From the NCBI GenBank assembly GCA_003573635.1, contig QUTJ01031819.1, positions 1 to 22,174 of the forward strand: a stretch of DNA of 22,174 nt. Reading direction: 5' to 3'. The position numbers were made by a program, and so were the translations under genes. The notes under the pieces are model-generated. The model ran no database searches. It was not told the DNA's origin and saw only the letters and a program-made list of their open reading frames with translations. Numbering within the stretch: position 1 is the stretch's first letter; every line of letters starts with the position of its first letter. Shown here piece after piece: positions 1 through 14,361 of this stretch. This stretch comes from Goniomonas avonlea (lineage: Eukaryota > Cryptophyceae > Goniomonadida > Goniomonadaceae).

Positions 1-1
1 C

Positions 2-32
<31 letters not shown>
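1..32. repeat. Dinucleotide microsatellite (CT)n then (CA)n
   Basis: The first 23 bases are a CT run, followed by a short CA run. On the minus strand this reads as GT then GA repeats downstream of the last readable COG7 codons. A possible donor (GTGTGTGTGAG) lies here, so the repeat may sit inside a COG7 intron. The window edge prevents a decision. Confidence 0.85.
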
Positions 33-1204
33 AGCTCTACGAGAAGGTGTAGCAACAACGACGTGCGTGAGGATGTTCTAACAGAATGTGAGAGCACCCT
101 GGTGCGGAAATACAAATAAATTGAGTGTGCAATCAGGTCGCACACCTGATTTGCTGTGGCTTGGCCAATAAGAGTAGAGAAGGGCTGGTCGATAGTCGAC
201 AAAAAGTCCACAACAAGCTCCATCACAAGTCTCTCAGGGTGCGGGAACACCTGTCAAAGAATCGATCAAAAAAAGGTTTGCAGGTCCAAGTCCTCCACAC
301 AAACGCACCTTAGCGGACCACGCATACTCTTTTTCTAGCTGGTCCAACAAGTCTGCGTAAAGGTGTGGCACTCTCAACAGTGCATCCCCCTGTTCTGCTG
401 ACCTCATGTACCCAGACCACAGTTTTGTCAAGCCCACTTTTCGAACTTGCACAAAACGCTCCCGGACAGTGTCGAGCCTTTGCATCTGCGAATATATCGC
501 AAAGCATTCCTTTGCTGCAGCGGTATCGTGTGCGGCCAACGCCGTTCCCAGTTTTGAGCTCACCTTCGACTCCAGCCTGCAACAGTCTGTGAGGCGTGGA
601 CACAACAGCGCCAACGCACTTGTCTTCGTATGATCGGAGCAGCATCTGATCGGCGGAGAACTCAGGCAGTTGACCTAACATCGATAAACTATGCTGGACC
701 CCACCCAGTCTCTTGGCAACGGCTCCCAGGTCTTCGCCTTCGAGACCGTCGGCCACTTCGCCAAGCAGAACAGATATCTTTTCTGCCTCTTGGAGTGTTT
801 TCATACTGTCATCCATGCGCACTTTGATCGTATGCAGCTGTCTCAGTGTTGCCACGGTATGGTGCCCACTTTTTTCGACCTGTGGAGTGCGTCAAGCAGA
901 AAATCGTCAAAGAACGGCGAACCTCCGAGATCTTCTCCAGTACTTGGGCAACCTCTTTCTTCAAAAAAGAGGCGTCTTGCGCAATACGATCAACCTCACG
1001 AGAAGCCTTGGGCATCGCTGCTAGCATCTGTGACGTCGTCTGCTCAAGAGCAGCATTGACATCGTTGGAAAGAAGCTGCAGCTTCATGACAAGCGTTTGT
1101 AAATACGGATCCAGCCGCTCGCCTTCGGAGCGACCTTTGCGCAACGCATCATTGACCCACTTTTTGACATCGAATTCATTGTTGCCGAAAGCAGCGAAAT
1201 CCAT
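1..1204 (-). CDS. COG7: COG7, conserved oligomeric Golgi complex subunit 7 (N-terminal part)
   Basis: COG7 is a lobe B subunit of the COG tether, which captures retrograde vesicles at the Golgi. The start (ATG at 1204) opens with MDFAAFGNNEFDVKKW, close to the start of animal COG7 (MDFSKF..DFDVKEW). It is followed by LVMKLQLL..DVN.A.E, by PKASREVDRIAQDASFLKKEV and, after a splice, by LQEAEKISVL and LGGVQHSLSML, all in the family order. Exons are 1204-923, 879-620, 576-309 and 250 to the left edge. Introns are 880-922 (43 nt), 577-619 (43 nt) and 251-308 (58 nt), all GT-AG and all restoring the COG7 frame. Exon 4 encodes VFPHPERLVMELVVDF, matching VF..P.EVVM in human COG7. The C-terminal two thirds lie beyond the left edge, and the last ~100 bases are uncertain because another intron may start there. 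It is divergent from the LIM gene. Confidence 0.93.
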
Positions 1205-1464
1205 CCGACCGGCCAACGCCGCTGCTCCTCGCGACTGAGCCTGCCTCCGTTCGCTCCGCCAAGGACACGAAACCGCGCTGCATATGAAACGCGTCACTGG
1301 CTCGACTTCAAAGCGATACTGCAGTACGTGTGTGCTATTAAAAATGCAGCTAGACTATTTAAATGCAAGAAGTTCAAAGATAATGAAAAGATAATGGCAA
1401 GATTCCGTTGACTTCGAGTCTTTGTTGAAAGCCCAAAATCCTCGGGGTGACACACCAGCCGCCG
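1205..1464. promoter_or_regulatory. Divergent spacer between COG7 and the LIM gene
   Basis: The 260 bp between the two start codons must hold both 5' leaders and promoters. An AT-rich stretch lies at about 1338-1400 (ctatttaaatgcaag, gataatgaaaagataatgg). No specific factor site is recognised. The role is inferred from gene layout only. Confidence 0.5.
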
Positions 1465-3198
1465 ATGGCTAACTCGAAGTGCGATGTGTGCTTGAAGACC
1501 GTTTACCCGACAGAGCGAGCGACGCCTTCGTTGGCAGTCCATAAAGGATGTTTCAGGTGCAAGCAGTGCAAGCGGCAGCTCAACATCCAGAATTCTGCGA
1601 AGTCCGGTGGAGAGTTCTACTGCAACGAACACAATCCTGACATGGCGGAGGTGAGGACGTCTCCATCCATTGCGATCGCCAACTCAAACATATTATGCAG
1701 GTTAACAGGCTTGGAAGTGGTACAGGGATGGGAAATCGCGCGGAGTACTCTGGATATGGGGGAGAGGCAAAGACCATGGCATCCTACTTTGAAGCGTCAA
1801 CATTCTCTTCCAAGTCCATCCGAAGCCCACCCGCACCCAAGACGGGAGCAGTCAAGAGCCCAGCTCCACCAGCTCATGAGCCTGCTACTAGTGTTGAGTC
1901 TGCTCCCGCTCCACCTGAGGCTTCCCCTGCCCCTGTGCCAGCTCCGGCTTCCTCGGTGCCGCCGGCCCAACCTACGCGGTGAGATATGACACACACAAAC
2001 GACACAGATGACCTTACCTGCTCCTTTCAGAAAGCCCAGCCCCGGTTTACTTCGACGTGTTCAGACACCGGGTACTGCACTTCAGCCGCAATCCTTCCCT
2101 TCTCCTGCGCACGGGCGGGTCGCGTCTCAGCCGCTCGTCCAGCCACGTACTCCGATCGCATCGTTCTCATCGCCAGCAATCTCGTATGGCCCTTATCAAC
2201 CCATCCCGCGTTTAATGCCGGCGGCTCGCCCGACCTACATTGCGCCTCCCCAGACCTATGTTGCGCCGCCCAAAAACATGACCACCTGGCTACCCTCTCA
2301 GGTGCTGCTGTTGGCAATCCTTCCTGTCACTCATGTTTCCCCAGTCCACAGCTGTTTCTGTAATTCCTCAGCGACCGGTGTACCCGACTGTTCCAGTTCC
2401 CAGGGCGGTTGTTCCCGTGTACACGATGAGGGTTGTCCGCGCGGTTCAACCTACCGTCGTGGTTCCAAGGTATGTTTCTTCGTGATTTGGTCCTGGGGGA
2501 CTTGTGTGCCCCGTATCTTCTTTTTTTCTCCCCCCACTGCCCGCACCATTTCAGATCAGAAGGTTCAAAGCTCACTCATAACATTTCGACCACAGCACCC
2601 AGGCGGCCCGCCCAGTCGTGTGCGTGCGTCCCACCGTGACTTATTGTGCCCCGGTACGGGCTACACCAGTTGCGCCTGTAATGTATACCAGGCAGGCCGC
2701 AGTGGCAACGTGTGTGCGCGTGGCGGCGGCACCTGTCATTCCGATTTGCTACTGCCGTCGGGTGGCCGTGCCCTGCAGCTGCGCTTGGGTGGGGCGCTGA
2801 AGTTCCAGGCGACCAAGGGCCCGTCTCCCAGCAGGTTGATATCGACGTGACGCATGTGTTGTGTCCAAGATCTTTTATACACACAAAGGTCCTTAAGTCC
2901 TGCTCGACCGTGTCTAGTTCAGAACCCGCCAATTTCGAACTATTACCCAGATGCCCCTTGAATGCAACTCCAGTACGGGTTGCGCAGGTCGATGAAACCG
3001 GCCTGGTTCGCGGCTCTTCAACAAAGAGCTTTGGACACCCAATCACTGTCAACTCCACGTCTTGGTGAGGTATCCCCGTCATATCCAGCCGAGGATCGCA
3101 GCAACTCCACACCTTCGCCAGCCGGGCCTGCACTGTCTTCATCGCCCAAATCGCGCACAAAGCTACGGGCGTTGTCCAGAAGCGGAAAACCAGCATGA
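1465..3198 (+). CDS. LIM-domain protein with long Pro/Val-rich tail
   Basis: A single N-terminal LIM zinc finger spans about residues 6-58: CDVC, then HKGCFRCKQC, then CNEH, i.e. CX2C..HX2CX2CX2C..CX2H. YPTE after the first cysteine pair resembles LASP/CRP-type LIM domains, which act as protein-binding modules, often on actin. The rest is low-complexity and rich in P, A, S and V. Supported exons: 1465-1650, 1701-1978, 2031-2301, 2345-2469 and 2596 onward; introns are 50, 52, 43 and 126 nt. Exon 5 can be read straight to a TGA at 2798-2800 (354 aa). Alternatively it is spliced at 2789, either to 2832 (a 43-nt intron) or to 2974, reaching a stop at 3196-3198. The last segment (KPAWFAALQQRALDTQ, then a basic Ser-rich end) looks coding, so I favour the longer form. 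An alternative acceptor at 2554 would give a different short tail. The LIM part is secure; the 3' end is not. Confidence 0.72.
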
Positions 3199-3558
3199 CT
3201 CGATGGTGAATGTGCTGCAACTTACGGTCAGAGGTGGAGCGGCACAGTGTAACAGAGTCGACAAGAATTGATTCTCAATCCAGAGGGGAGACGTAATTGC
3301 CAGGAACCGCTGATTCCATTGGAATCTGTCAGGGGGCGGAAGGGGGGTTGAGCCACAGTGTTGACTTTCAGAGGCCCGATCCGCAGCTCTGTCTACGAGG
3401 ATAGGCGCGCGCGGGGGGGGGGGAGGGTCGCCAAAAGTAGCGGATTTACGCACCATCAAATGCTGGTCTTTGGGAAACCGGCAGTATTGCAGGACTGCAC
3501 AGGGAAAACAGAGAGTGAGTCCGGTGGTTTCAAAACAAAAACAAAACAAAAATCAGAC
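3199..3558. other. Convergent 3' spacer with G tract and A/C-rich tract
   Basis: No convincing gene is seen. An 11-base G run lies at 3413-3423. An (A4-5 C) tract at 3535-3551 becomes a GT/T-rich element just downstream of the minus-strand stop at 3559, which would suit 3' end formation of that gene. A 128-aa minus-strand frame crosses this region but lacks any family signal and looks like a chance opening. Confidence 0.5.
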
Positions 3559-4654
3559 TCATGCGGAACTGCACCTCCCGCGAGCCGATGGAGAAAGTTT
3601 CGGCGGCAATGCTGGATGCACGCCGTAACCTGTCACTAGTAAAAATCTACGGATCCCAGCAGTCTTCAATGTACCACAAGAAGCCGCTTCGTTACGAATC
3701 TTGGACTCTGATGCAGTGATCTCTGGCGTGTGGTCCAAAATTTCCAACCAGTACACATACCTCGCCCACCGCCGCCCTGACAACGGCGCAAACGGCACTC
3801 CACTAGCACAAAATTAATCATTCACAATCGAAAACGAACAATGCCATACCTAAAAAAATCAAACCACACTGAGACGTTCTGATCACGGAAATGTGTGTTC
3901 CATTTTTCCGACAGAAGGTGCATCTCTCCCCTCGTCTGCCGCCGCTGTCACACAGATGTGCAGCACGAAAAATGGAATACCCTCTCGTCCACCCACTTAT
4001 GAACAACGTGTTCACGCCCCACAACGCCAAGTAGTAGGGTGCATAAGAAGACGAGTACCACAGCTCCGTTGCTACACTGTAAACGTGTCATAACGCGCAC
4101 GCACAAGATGAATCGGTCCGTACCTGCGTGACAGAAGAATCATCATGAAACCCGTCAGGACATTCACCCGCCATGATTGTAAGAGCAAGTGCCGCTGGTA
4201 CGAAAGCCAGAATCCATAGCATGGTTCGCTGAAACCACTTGTATACTAGCACACGAACGTTACTTCCAACTGCACACGGGCTGTCTCACAAGCCTCACAA
4301 ATAAAGAGATTAAACTGACGAATGGTTTGGACCAGATCAACCTGACTCTGCAATGCGTGTGAGGTTGGAAGAACAGATAACCTCAGCACCAGCCGTGTCG
4401 GGAAAACGTGGTCCAGATCCGGCACTGAAAATGACGAGACTCCCCACCGGGGAGTATAACACAGCACAATAGTGCGTTTATCCGCATCTGTCAGTGACGG
4501 GACAGCAGTTGGGCGAAGACCGAACTGGCTTGTCAAGCACATGCGAGAGCAATTCAAAATTCGGAGAGAGCCATGCAACAAAAGTTACAAAACCAGCGAT
4601 CTTGTCAAAAAGTTCGATAATGCGAGCCGTTTCGTTTAATAGCCAATCTCCCAT
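3559..4654 (-). CDS. Unrecognised small membrane protein, six exons
   Basis: I do not recognise the family. The chosen start is the ATG at 4654 (MGDWLLNETARIIELFDKIA). Consistent exons are 4654-4589, 4524-4264, 4228-4124, 4076-3981, 3944-3850 and 3802-3559. Introns are 64, 35, 47, 36 and 47 nt, all GT-AG and all frame-keeping, giving about 288 aa. An alternative first splice (4594 to 4487) gives KIADADKRTIVLCY and about 274 aa. Two hydrophobic segments look membrane-spanning: MLWILAFVPAALALTIMAG and AVVLVFLCTLLLGVVG, separated by an acidic Cys-containing loop. The region between them and the N-terminus is amphipathic (LVQTIRQFNLFICEACETA). The C-terminal exon is the least certain. A faint likeness of the N-terminus to PEX11-type proteins was considered but is not strong enough to name it. 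The gene is divergent from Rab, 120 bp away. Confidence 0.55.
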
Positions 4655-4774
4655 GTTGCTCGTTGCGATTGTGTTTTGGTGTTCATTCCGCTTCTCATTC
4701 GGCACTGTATGTTGTTGGCTTGTCAGCCTGTTTTGACCCGGCTGGCACCTGTGGCGAGCTTGCGAAGGAAGAGA
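4655..4774. promoter_or_regulatory. Shared 120-bp divergent promoter region (membrane protein / Rab)
   Basis: Only 120 bp separate the two ATGs, so leaders and promoters must overlap or be very short. No TATA box or known motif is evident. An in-frame ATG exists upstream on the minus strand at 4705, so the spacer could be shorter still. The function is inferred from position. Confidence 0.45.
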
Positions 4775-5615
4775 ATGGCGACCCCGGCTGCGGAAGAGAA
4801 ACCTATTTATGGCGCCAAGGTACCCTTTTTGTGGTGGGTGATACTATTGTCTGATTTCTTGCAGGTTGTTCTGCTTGGTCACCAGGGCGTAGGGAAGACT
4901 TGTCTTGGGATTCGCTATGTTGAGAATCGTTACGATGACGTTCCACCAGAATCCACCATCGGAGGTGAGTTGCCAACTCTATTGTGATATGTCCTCACAT
5001 CAAAACAGCTGCTTTCATGACAAAAACTGTGGAAATGGACAAAGAGAAGGTCAAATTTGAGATCTGGGACACTGCAGGACAGGAGCGGTTCCGATCCTTC
5101 GCACCAATGTATTATCGAAATGCTACGGCAGCCGTTGTTGTGTACGATGTTGGGAATAGCGTAAGTTCTTCACTCTTTGTGTTTTCGATCAGGCTGACAC
5201 GGATGCAGGATTCGTTCATTCGAGCGCAAGGGTGGGTGGAAGAGATGCGAGCACAGCAGACCCGGGAGACTGTGATAGCCCTCGCAGGGAACAAATGTGA
5301 CATCCCAGAGGCTAACCGTGCAGTCAGCAAAGATGTATGTTATTATTATTATTCAGACAGGACCTCATTGTTCCTCAGCAAGCGGCACAGTACGCCAAGG
5401 AGAAGAACCTCATCTTCATTGAGACTTCAGCATCACAGGGAATTAACGTGGCAAAACTGTTTGAAGAAATCGGTGGGTTTGTTTTTTTCACTTTGAATGG
5501 CCTTGTTGACCCTCGTTCAGCGCGTCGAGTACCGAAAGACAAAGCATTGAACGAACGCGGCGAGGTGTACACAGTTGAACCCTCGGGCACGACAAAGCGT
5601 GGTTGCTGCTCCTGA
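4775..5615 (+). CDS. Rab5-family small GTPase
   Basis: Rab5-type GTPases direct early endosome fusion. All G motifs are present after splicing: P-loop GHQGVGKT (about residues 21-28), switch I ESTIGAAFMT, switch [11 protein letters not shown] with the catalytic Gln kept, NKCD for guanine specificity, and ETSA. STIGAAF and [15 protein letters not shown] are close to Rab5/Rab22. The C-terminus ends RGCCS, a geranylgeranylation site. Exons are 4775-4819, 4865-4964, 5009-5160, 5209-5334, 5379-5472 and 5521-5615 (203 aa). Introns are 45, 44, 48, 44 and 48 nt. The fourth intron has an earlier CAG at 5360 that would also keep frame but adds DLIVPQ; the acceptor at 5378 matches Rab5 length better. 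The P-loop ends in Thr where Rab5 has Ser, a common harmless variant. The gene is convergent with NSF. Confidence 0.95.
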
Positions 5616-5820
5616 TCACAAGTCCACTGACGGCTATTATCCTGTGCTGAACTGGCCCTCCATGTAGATGAGGCTGTAAATGCTATCTGGTATTGGCCTA
5701 TTATTTAAATGAACAGATAAATCGACGTAGGCTTGGTTGGAGATTGTCGAGAGCTGGTAGGCACATCTGAGAGTGTATTAAACAGGTGAGAAGCACCACG
5801 CAGAGCAGACAACCCACAGC
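5616..5820. other. Convergent 3' spacer between Rab and NSF
   Basis: This 205-bp stretch holds the 3' ends of both transcripts. AT-rich segments (ttatttaaatgaacagataaat at about 5701-5722, split here by function rather than motif) could serve 3' end formation. No ORF or RNA gene is recognised. Confidence 0.4.
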
Positions 5821-10007
<4,187 letters not shown>

Positions 10008-10644
10008 GTTCTGTGGTATGAGTCAAGGCGTGCTTTGGTCGAATGCGATTTAAGTGTCAACGCACCGCGATCCTCCCGAAGTCCTGTTGCAGCAGGATTG
10101 ACGGCGGTCACCGATTTGGGAGCAAACGTGGCGATCAGCCGATCACCCCTTGCCTCAACGAATAAAAAGCCCATATCTGATTAGATTCGATTCTTGTATT
10201 CGAAATCAGCGTACATAACAGTACAGCCAGAGTGCCATGAGCGGCAAGTGCACAACCTGCATTGGTGTCACAGTGTTCTCTAGAGCGATGCAGGATGAGA
10301 GAAAGCCCCCTGTGTGTATGGGATGGCAGGCTTTTGTTTCTGCTGCGAATCTCCTTCCACAGGAGCGGAGCCCTGAAGACAAGAACATGCACTGGGACTG
10401 CTGTGTTGGCCGAAGCCACTGGTCGGAAGAAATGAAAAGAAGCGGCGAGGCACCACAATGCACCTATGGTTGTTGTTTGTTTCGGAACGTCATATTTTCT
10501 GACGATCATCAGGCGTGCGTCTTTTAGGAGAGGATGACCCAGGCCCACCTCTGACGACAACAACGACCTCGCCGGGTGAAGAATCAAAGGTCGAAGGTAT
10601 AAATCCACCAATTTCGCTTGCTCTAACCGACATATTTAAAAGAA
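10008..10644. promoter_or_regulatory. 637-bp divergent spacer upstream of NSF and the small protein gene
   Basis: This is the longest spacer in the window. Near NSF the minus strand shows a donor-like GTGCGTTGAC at about 10062 and an acceptor CACAG at 10011-10015, consistent with a 5' leader intron. A short minus-strand frame from an ATG at 10174 reads about 36 codons and could be an upstream exon or uORF. An AT-rich motif (catatttaaaag, 10631-10642) lies just before the plus-strand start. A 158-codon minus frame (10611-10135) and a 96-codon plus frame cover the middle, but neither has a recognisable domain or splice structure, so I do not call them genes. Confidence 0.45.
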
Positions 10645-11100
10645 ATGCGCGATCCAGATCGGTCCTCCATCAAAGGTGGCCGAACCTTTGGCCCTTCTGA
10701 CGACGAGCGCGCGCCAGACCTCAGACTGGACGACGTGAAAGCCGCATTATCGCAGTCCATGCAGATCATGATGAAAGCGTCGCGCAGAGTGTTTTCAAGG
10801 GAATACAACGAGGAGCTGTTTCAAAGGTTTGTGGCGTCTTGCCTGATCACAAAGCTAATTGCGTCCAGGACTCAAAGAGCGAACGCAATACTGACAGCGC
10901 GAGTACGAAAAAATATCTCATCGGCAAATTCATGGGTCAACGAACGGTTTTGGAAAACCTGGACGACCAAAAAAGAGTGAGTTGCAGAAGCTGTCAAGTT
11001 GGTTGGACTGCAGCCGAATGTATCGTTGACAAAAAAGCAAACCGAAGTCACTCCGAATTCAATTGTTAAGTTTGATAATACACGGGACTATTTGAGGTGA
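10645..11100 (+). CDS. Small unrecognised charged protein, three exons
   Basis: I do not recognise this protein. Exons are 10645-10830, 10869-10976 and 11014-11100, with introns of 38 and 37 nt, giving about 126 aa. It starts MRDPDRSSIKGGRTFGPSDD, continues with a likely helical part (DDVKAALSQSMQIMMKASRR, then SREYNEELFQRF), then a polar section (KKYLIGKFMGQRTVLENLDD) and ends with KFDNTRDYLR. No signal peptide or membrane segment is seen. An alternative splice (donor at 10823, or no splicing) keeps the first frame and ends at 10979, but the three-exon model has better donors, especially GTGAGT at 10977. The last 13 bases overlap the stop end of the opposite-strand channel gene. Short length and charge would fit an adaptor or axonemal accessory protein, but that is a guess. 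Confidence 0.6.
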
Positions 11101-14100
11101 CTCGGCGATGACGAGATTCGAGGCAGTTCGACAGAGATTGGTTCCGACACAGTGACTGATCCAAGCTCGTGCGCTTCGCCTCCTGGAAGCACAACCTCCG
11201 GTCCGTCAGAAACCTGTGACGCCAGGTGGCTGGGTGAGATACGAAACAAGGCCCGCTCAGAAGAATCGATTGCAAATGCAACTGAAATTCCCTTAGTCTG
11301 GGGTGCTACCACAGGAGGAGGCTGGGCAGTGAGCTGGACAGTCGGCGAGGAGACAGAGACTTGTGCTGGCTCGTCGATGACTTCCACCTCGCTGAACGTG
11401 CCATCAGACGCGCTAGCCGAATGTCGACCGGAAGTCGCCGACAACTGCATTAATGCTGACACGGAATTGAGAACTCGCTCCACGCTGGCGTCCATTGCAG
11501 CAACACGGTTTCCTTTTGTGGCAAGCTGAAACTGCTGTGCACGGTCCACCAGTTCGCGGAGATTGAGGTCCTCCACACCCTGTTGAAGCCATGCACAAAC
11601 ACTCGTGAGATCAGCTGTGGCAGGCAGCGGCGTGATGTGGGCAGCAGCGAGCAGCTCCACAGCATGAGCCTCACCACTGACAACCGCGCCGCCAGCACGT
11701 GAGATTTGCGGTATGGAGTGGAAGAGCACAGGCGAGAGTTGCGGAGAGGTCCCACCGGAACCCAAACGACCAATCACCCCGAACGCACCAGCAGTGAGGG
11801 AGCCGGCCCCGGAGTCTGGACCGCTGCTCGCACCGGGGCTGCCCCCAAAGGCAGCTTGTGCGTCATACGCAGGTGGTCCACGCAAGGGGGGTAGTGGAGG
11901 CATTCCAGAAGGAGTGGGGGGATGTGGGGGTGAGCGCGATGATGGCGCCAACCGTTGACCGGATACGCCCGGTGGAGTTCTCAGACCAGGCAGCCGCTGG
12001 TTGCCTGCCACACCGGGCGGACTCCGCACATGGCTGAACATCTCGTGCGGAGACTTGACAGAACCTCCAGGACCCCCAGGGGGGGTTCTGACAGGACCTC
12101 CACCTCCGGGAGGCGTTCTGACAGGACCTCCACCTCCGGGAGGCGTTCTGACAGGACCTCCACCTCCGGGAGCTCCACCTCCGGGAGGGGTTCTGACAGG
12201 GCGCACCGCGTTCAAGGCTGGGGGGTGGAACACAAATGAATTCCAGGTTGCGTCGTTCGGTGTCACCGACGCCAGCGGAGTCATTGCTCCGCGGTTCGCC
12301 ATGAATGCATTTTTCACTGCCACTGGGGTGCTGGCCTGCGGAGAAGGAGCACACTGCAGGTTAACTGCCACACCCAAGTTCGGACCTGGAGATGCGCCAG
12401 AGAAGAAGCTGCCAGGCATGCCAGTGTGGCTCGTGGGAGTGTGCAAGCTGTGGATCAGTCTGGCAGACACATCGCCCATGGCGCCACGCTGTTCGTCGGT
12501 CAGGGTGCCACTCACAGGAGGAACACTCGTCGCTGGTGCCATTGCACTGTCAATGCCCGGTGACGCCGACTGCGTGCGCTTGAAGGGAATCCAACCGCTT
12601 GAACGCGGCGTCACAGGAACCTGCTTGCCGCTTTTCTCTTTTTGCTGCAGCACTTGCTTGTTGAGAATGTCGAGATCCGTCACACGCGAGGTAGCGAGAA
12701 CTTCAAACCGACGTTGCATCTCAGGGCACAGCGAGTTGGCCAGCTGCAGCACATCCCGCTCCAACACGTACAGCTCACAGTACTCGAGCGCAACCACCGT
12801 CGTCGTCCGTTTGTACGCGAGGTCATCAGTCAAGCAAGACACCTCTCCGAACACACTGCCCGGCCCAAGAGTCACCGAGCCCGTGGATGCACGAGAAGCG
12901 GAGACGATCTTGACCTTGCCTTTGTAGATTATGTACATGCACGTCCCAGGTTGACCCGCTTCGATCACCGTCTCGCCAGCCGTACACCGAAATGGTGTCA
13001 GTGACAGGAAGACCATGGTGATGTACTCTGGAGGAGCACCGGAAAACAAGTCCACTGGACCAAGCACCCCTGTTGCCAAGTGCTTGCACAGATCAGTCCG
13101 AAGCACTGTTGGCAGCTCCATAGCCAGAGCCAGGCTGGACTGCGACTCTGATACCTGGTAGTTATAAAAATAAAAATCTTTCACTCGCTTGGCGATGGCC
13201 TCGGGTACATGATGATACTCAAAGAACTCTTCCAGATCACGGCACTTCGCTTGATACTGCTTCTCCTTTCCAGAACCAGACGACACAAGTGACGAGAGAT
13301 TCGATATCAACCCGGCAAAGATACCAGCGCCGAGAAGCATCACAAACAAGGCGTAGACTCGTTCGCTGGTGTTCTCGGCTGCAATATCACCGTAACCAAC
13401 CGTCGTGATCGTTGCGCCGGCCTATTGGCGAGGTCAGACAAACAAGCCGCGCAGGCATTCATATGGCAGCAGACAAACTAGAGATGGGACACTTCACAAA
13501 GCAAGCGAACGCTCATGAACTCACAAAGTAAAGGGCTGCAACGTATTTGTCGAAAACTGGGGAGTGGTCGATTCTTTGCTCGGCTTCCCAGAGCAGTTTC
13601 AAGTCATCTTGCTCAAAAGATTTCACGAGCCAGAAGCTGCAAGCGCACCAATGCATGCAAAAAAGGCAAGCAAGCGCAATCTTCACAAGCTGCAGCACAA
13701 AGTGGTTGACGCGAGCGCCAGCGAACATCGGAAGGTTGAAAAGCTTGATGACACGGACAACGCGGACAAGACGGAGAAGACGAAGCAACTTCGTGGCAGC
13801 ATAGCCCGAGTTTCCACCAGCACATGCCATTGACGGGGGTTGAGTCATCCATGTCACAGGGATGCTGATGATCACATCGAAGACGAAATAGCTCTTCAAA
13901 TAGTGAACCACCACCCTCCGCCGGTTGAACTCAAATTGTTCAAACTTCCTGTACCCGGTGAAAAATTGGAGAATAATGTCGCAGATGAAAAAAATATCTA
14001 AGAACAGGTCAAATCGGACGATGTCTGGGTTGCACATGAGCTCGGACTCGAACCCGATTCGAAATGGTACGACAACTGCCACATAAAGGAGGAAGAGGGC

Positions 14101-14361
14101 CTGTGCAAAACTCCAAGCGTTGATAAATGGTGACTCGGGGTGCAGTGACTCGCAAACGTGTCCATCCGGGCCTCTCAATCCAATGAACTCGAGGACTACT
14201 TTTCTGAACGGCAGATGAGACTCTGGTGGTGCATATTTGAGCCAGTCAAGCGTGACAGGAGGTGAGAAAAAATGGTAGGGGCTGAAACCCAGTGCCGAAG
14301 TGCTCAAGGGATCATCCTCAGGGATACTGATTTTGACCGCTTGCTTTGGACTTCGCTCCAT
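11088..14361 (-). CDS. Cyclic-nucleotide-binding, voltage-gated-like K+ channel
   Basis: Two exons, 14361-13525 and 13421-11088, are joined by a 103-nt intron (TAG acceptor), giving about 1056 aa. Six membrane segments are visible: S1 about 82-104, S2 about 115-137, S3 about 155-172, S4 with basic residues every third position (R194, R197, R200, R203, K206), S5 about 222-242 and S6 after the pore. The selectivity filter TTVGYGD lies just after the splice (about 285-291), so K+ selectivity is expected as in EAG/KAT/HCN-type channels rather than animal CNG channels. A C-linker leads to a cyclic-nucleotide-binding domain (about 415-505) with FGE at ~470 and an Arg at ~484 in the phosphate-binding cassette (KRTTTV). 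About 500 residues of Pro/Gly/Ser-rich sequence follow, including PVRTPPGGGG repeats. The ATG at 14361 is preceded by an in-frame GTG only. The gene ends 13 bp inside the neighbour. Confidence 0.93.
12085..12198 (-). repeat. 30-bp coding tandem repeat (PVRTPPGGGG)
   Basis: The unit GTTCTGACAGGACCTCCACC plus TCCGGGAGGC (plus strand) is repeated at 12085, 12115 and 12145, with a degenerate last copy. It encodes the decapeptide PVRTPPGGGG in the disordered channel tail. Related looser copies (RSPPGV, LRTPPGV) flank it. The unit is a multiple of three, so copy-number change would not break the frame. Confidence 0.9.

Noticed and set aside
2576-3220. A 214-codon minus-strand frame under the LIM gene tail
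   Set aside because: It is antisense to supported LIM exons and shows no family motif. It is probably a shadow of the coding strand.
5335-5360. A 26-nt intron in the Rab gene
   Set aside because: Splicing to the CAG at 5360 keeps frame but inserts six residues absent from Rab5 relatives. The acceptor at 5378 gives a 44-nt intron and restores the normal length.
10060-10174. An upstream NSF exon beginning at the ATG at 10174
   Set aside because: The frame is plausible, but the best donor (GTGCGT) is out of phase with the NSF start. Only a weaker donor would join it, and other NSF proteins lack this extension. A leader intron is simpler.
10135-10611. A 158-codon minus-strand frame upstream of NSF
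   Set aside because: It has no domain and no splice structure, its composition is unlike the neighbours, and it lies in a divergent spacer. It is probably leader or promoter DNA.
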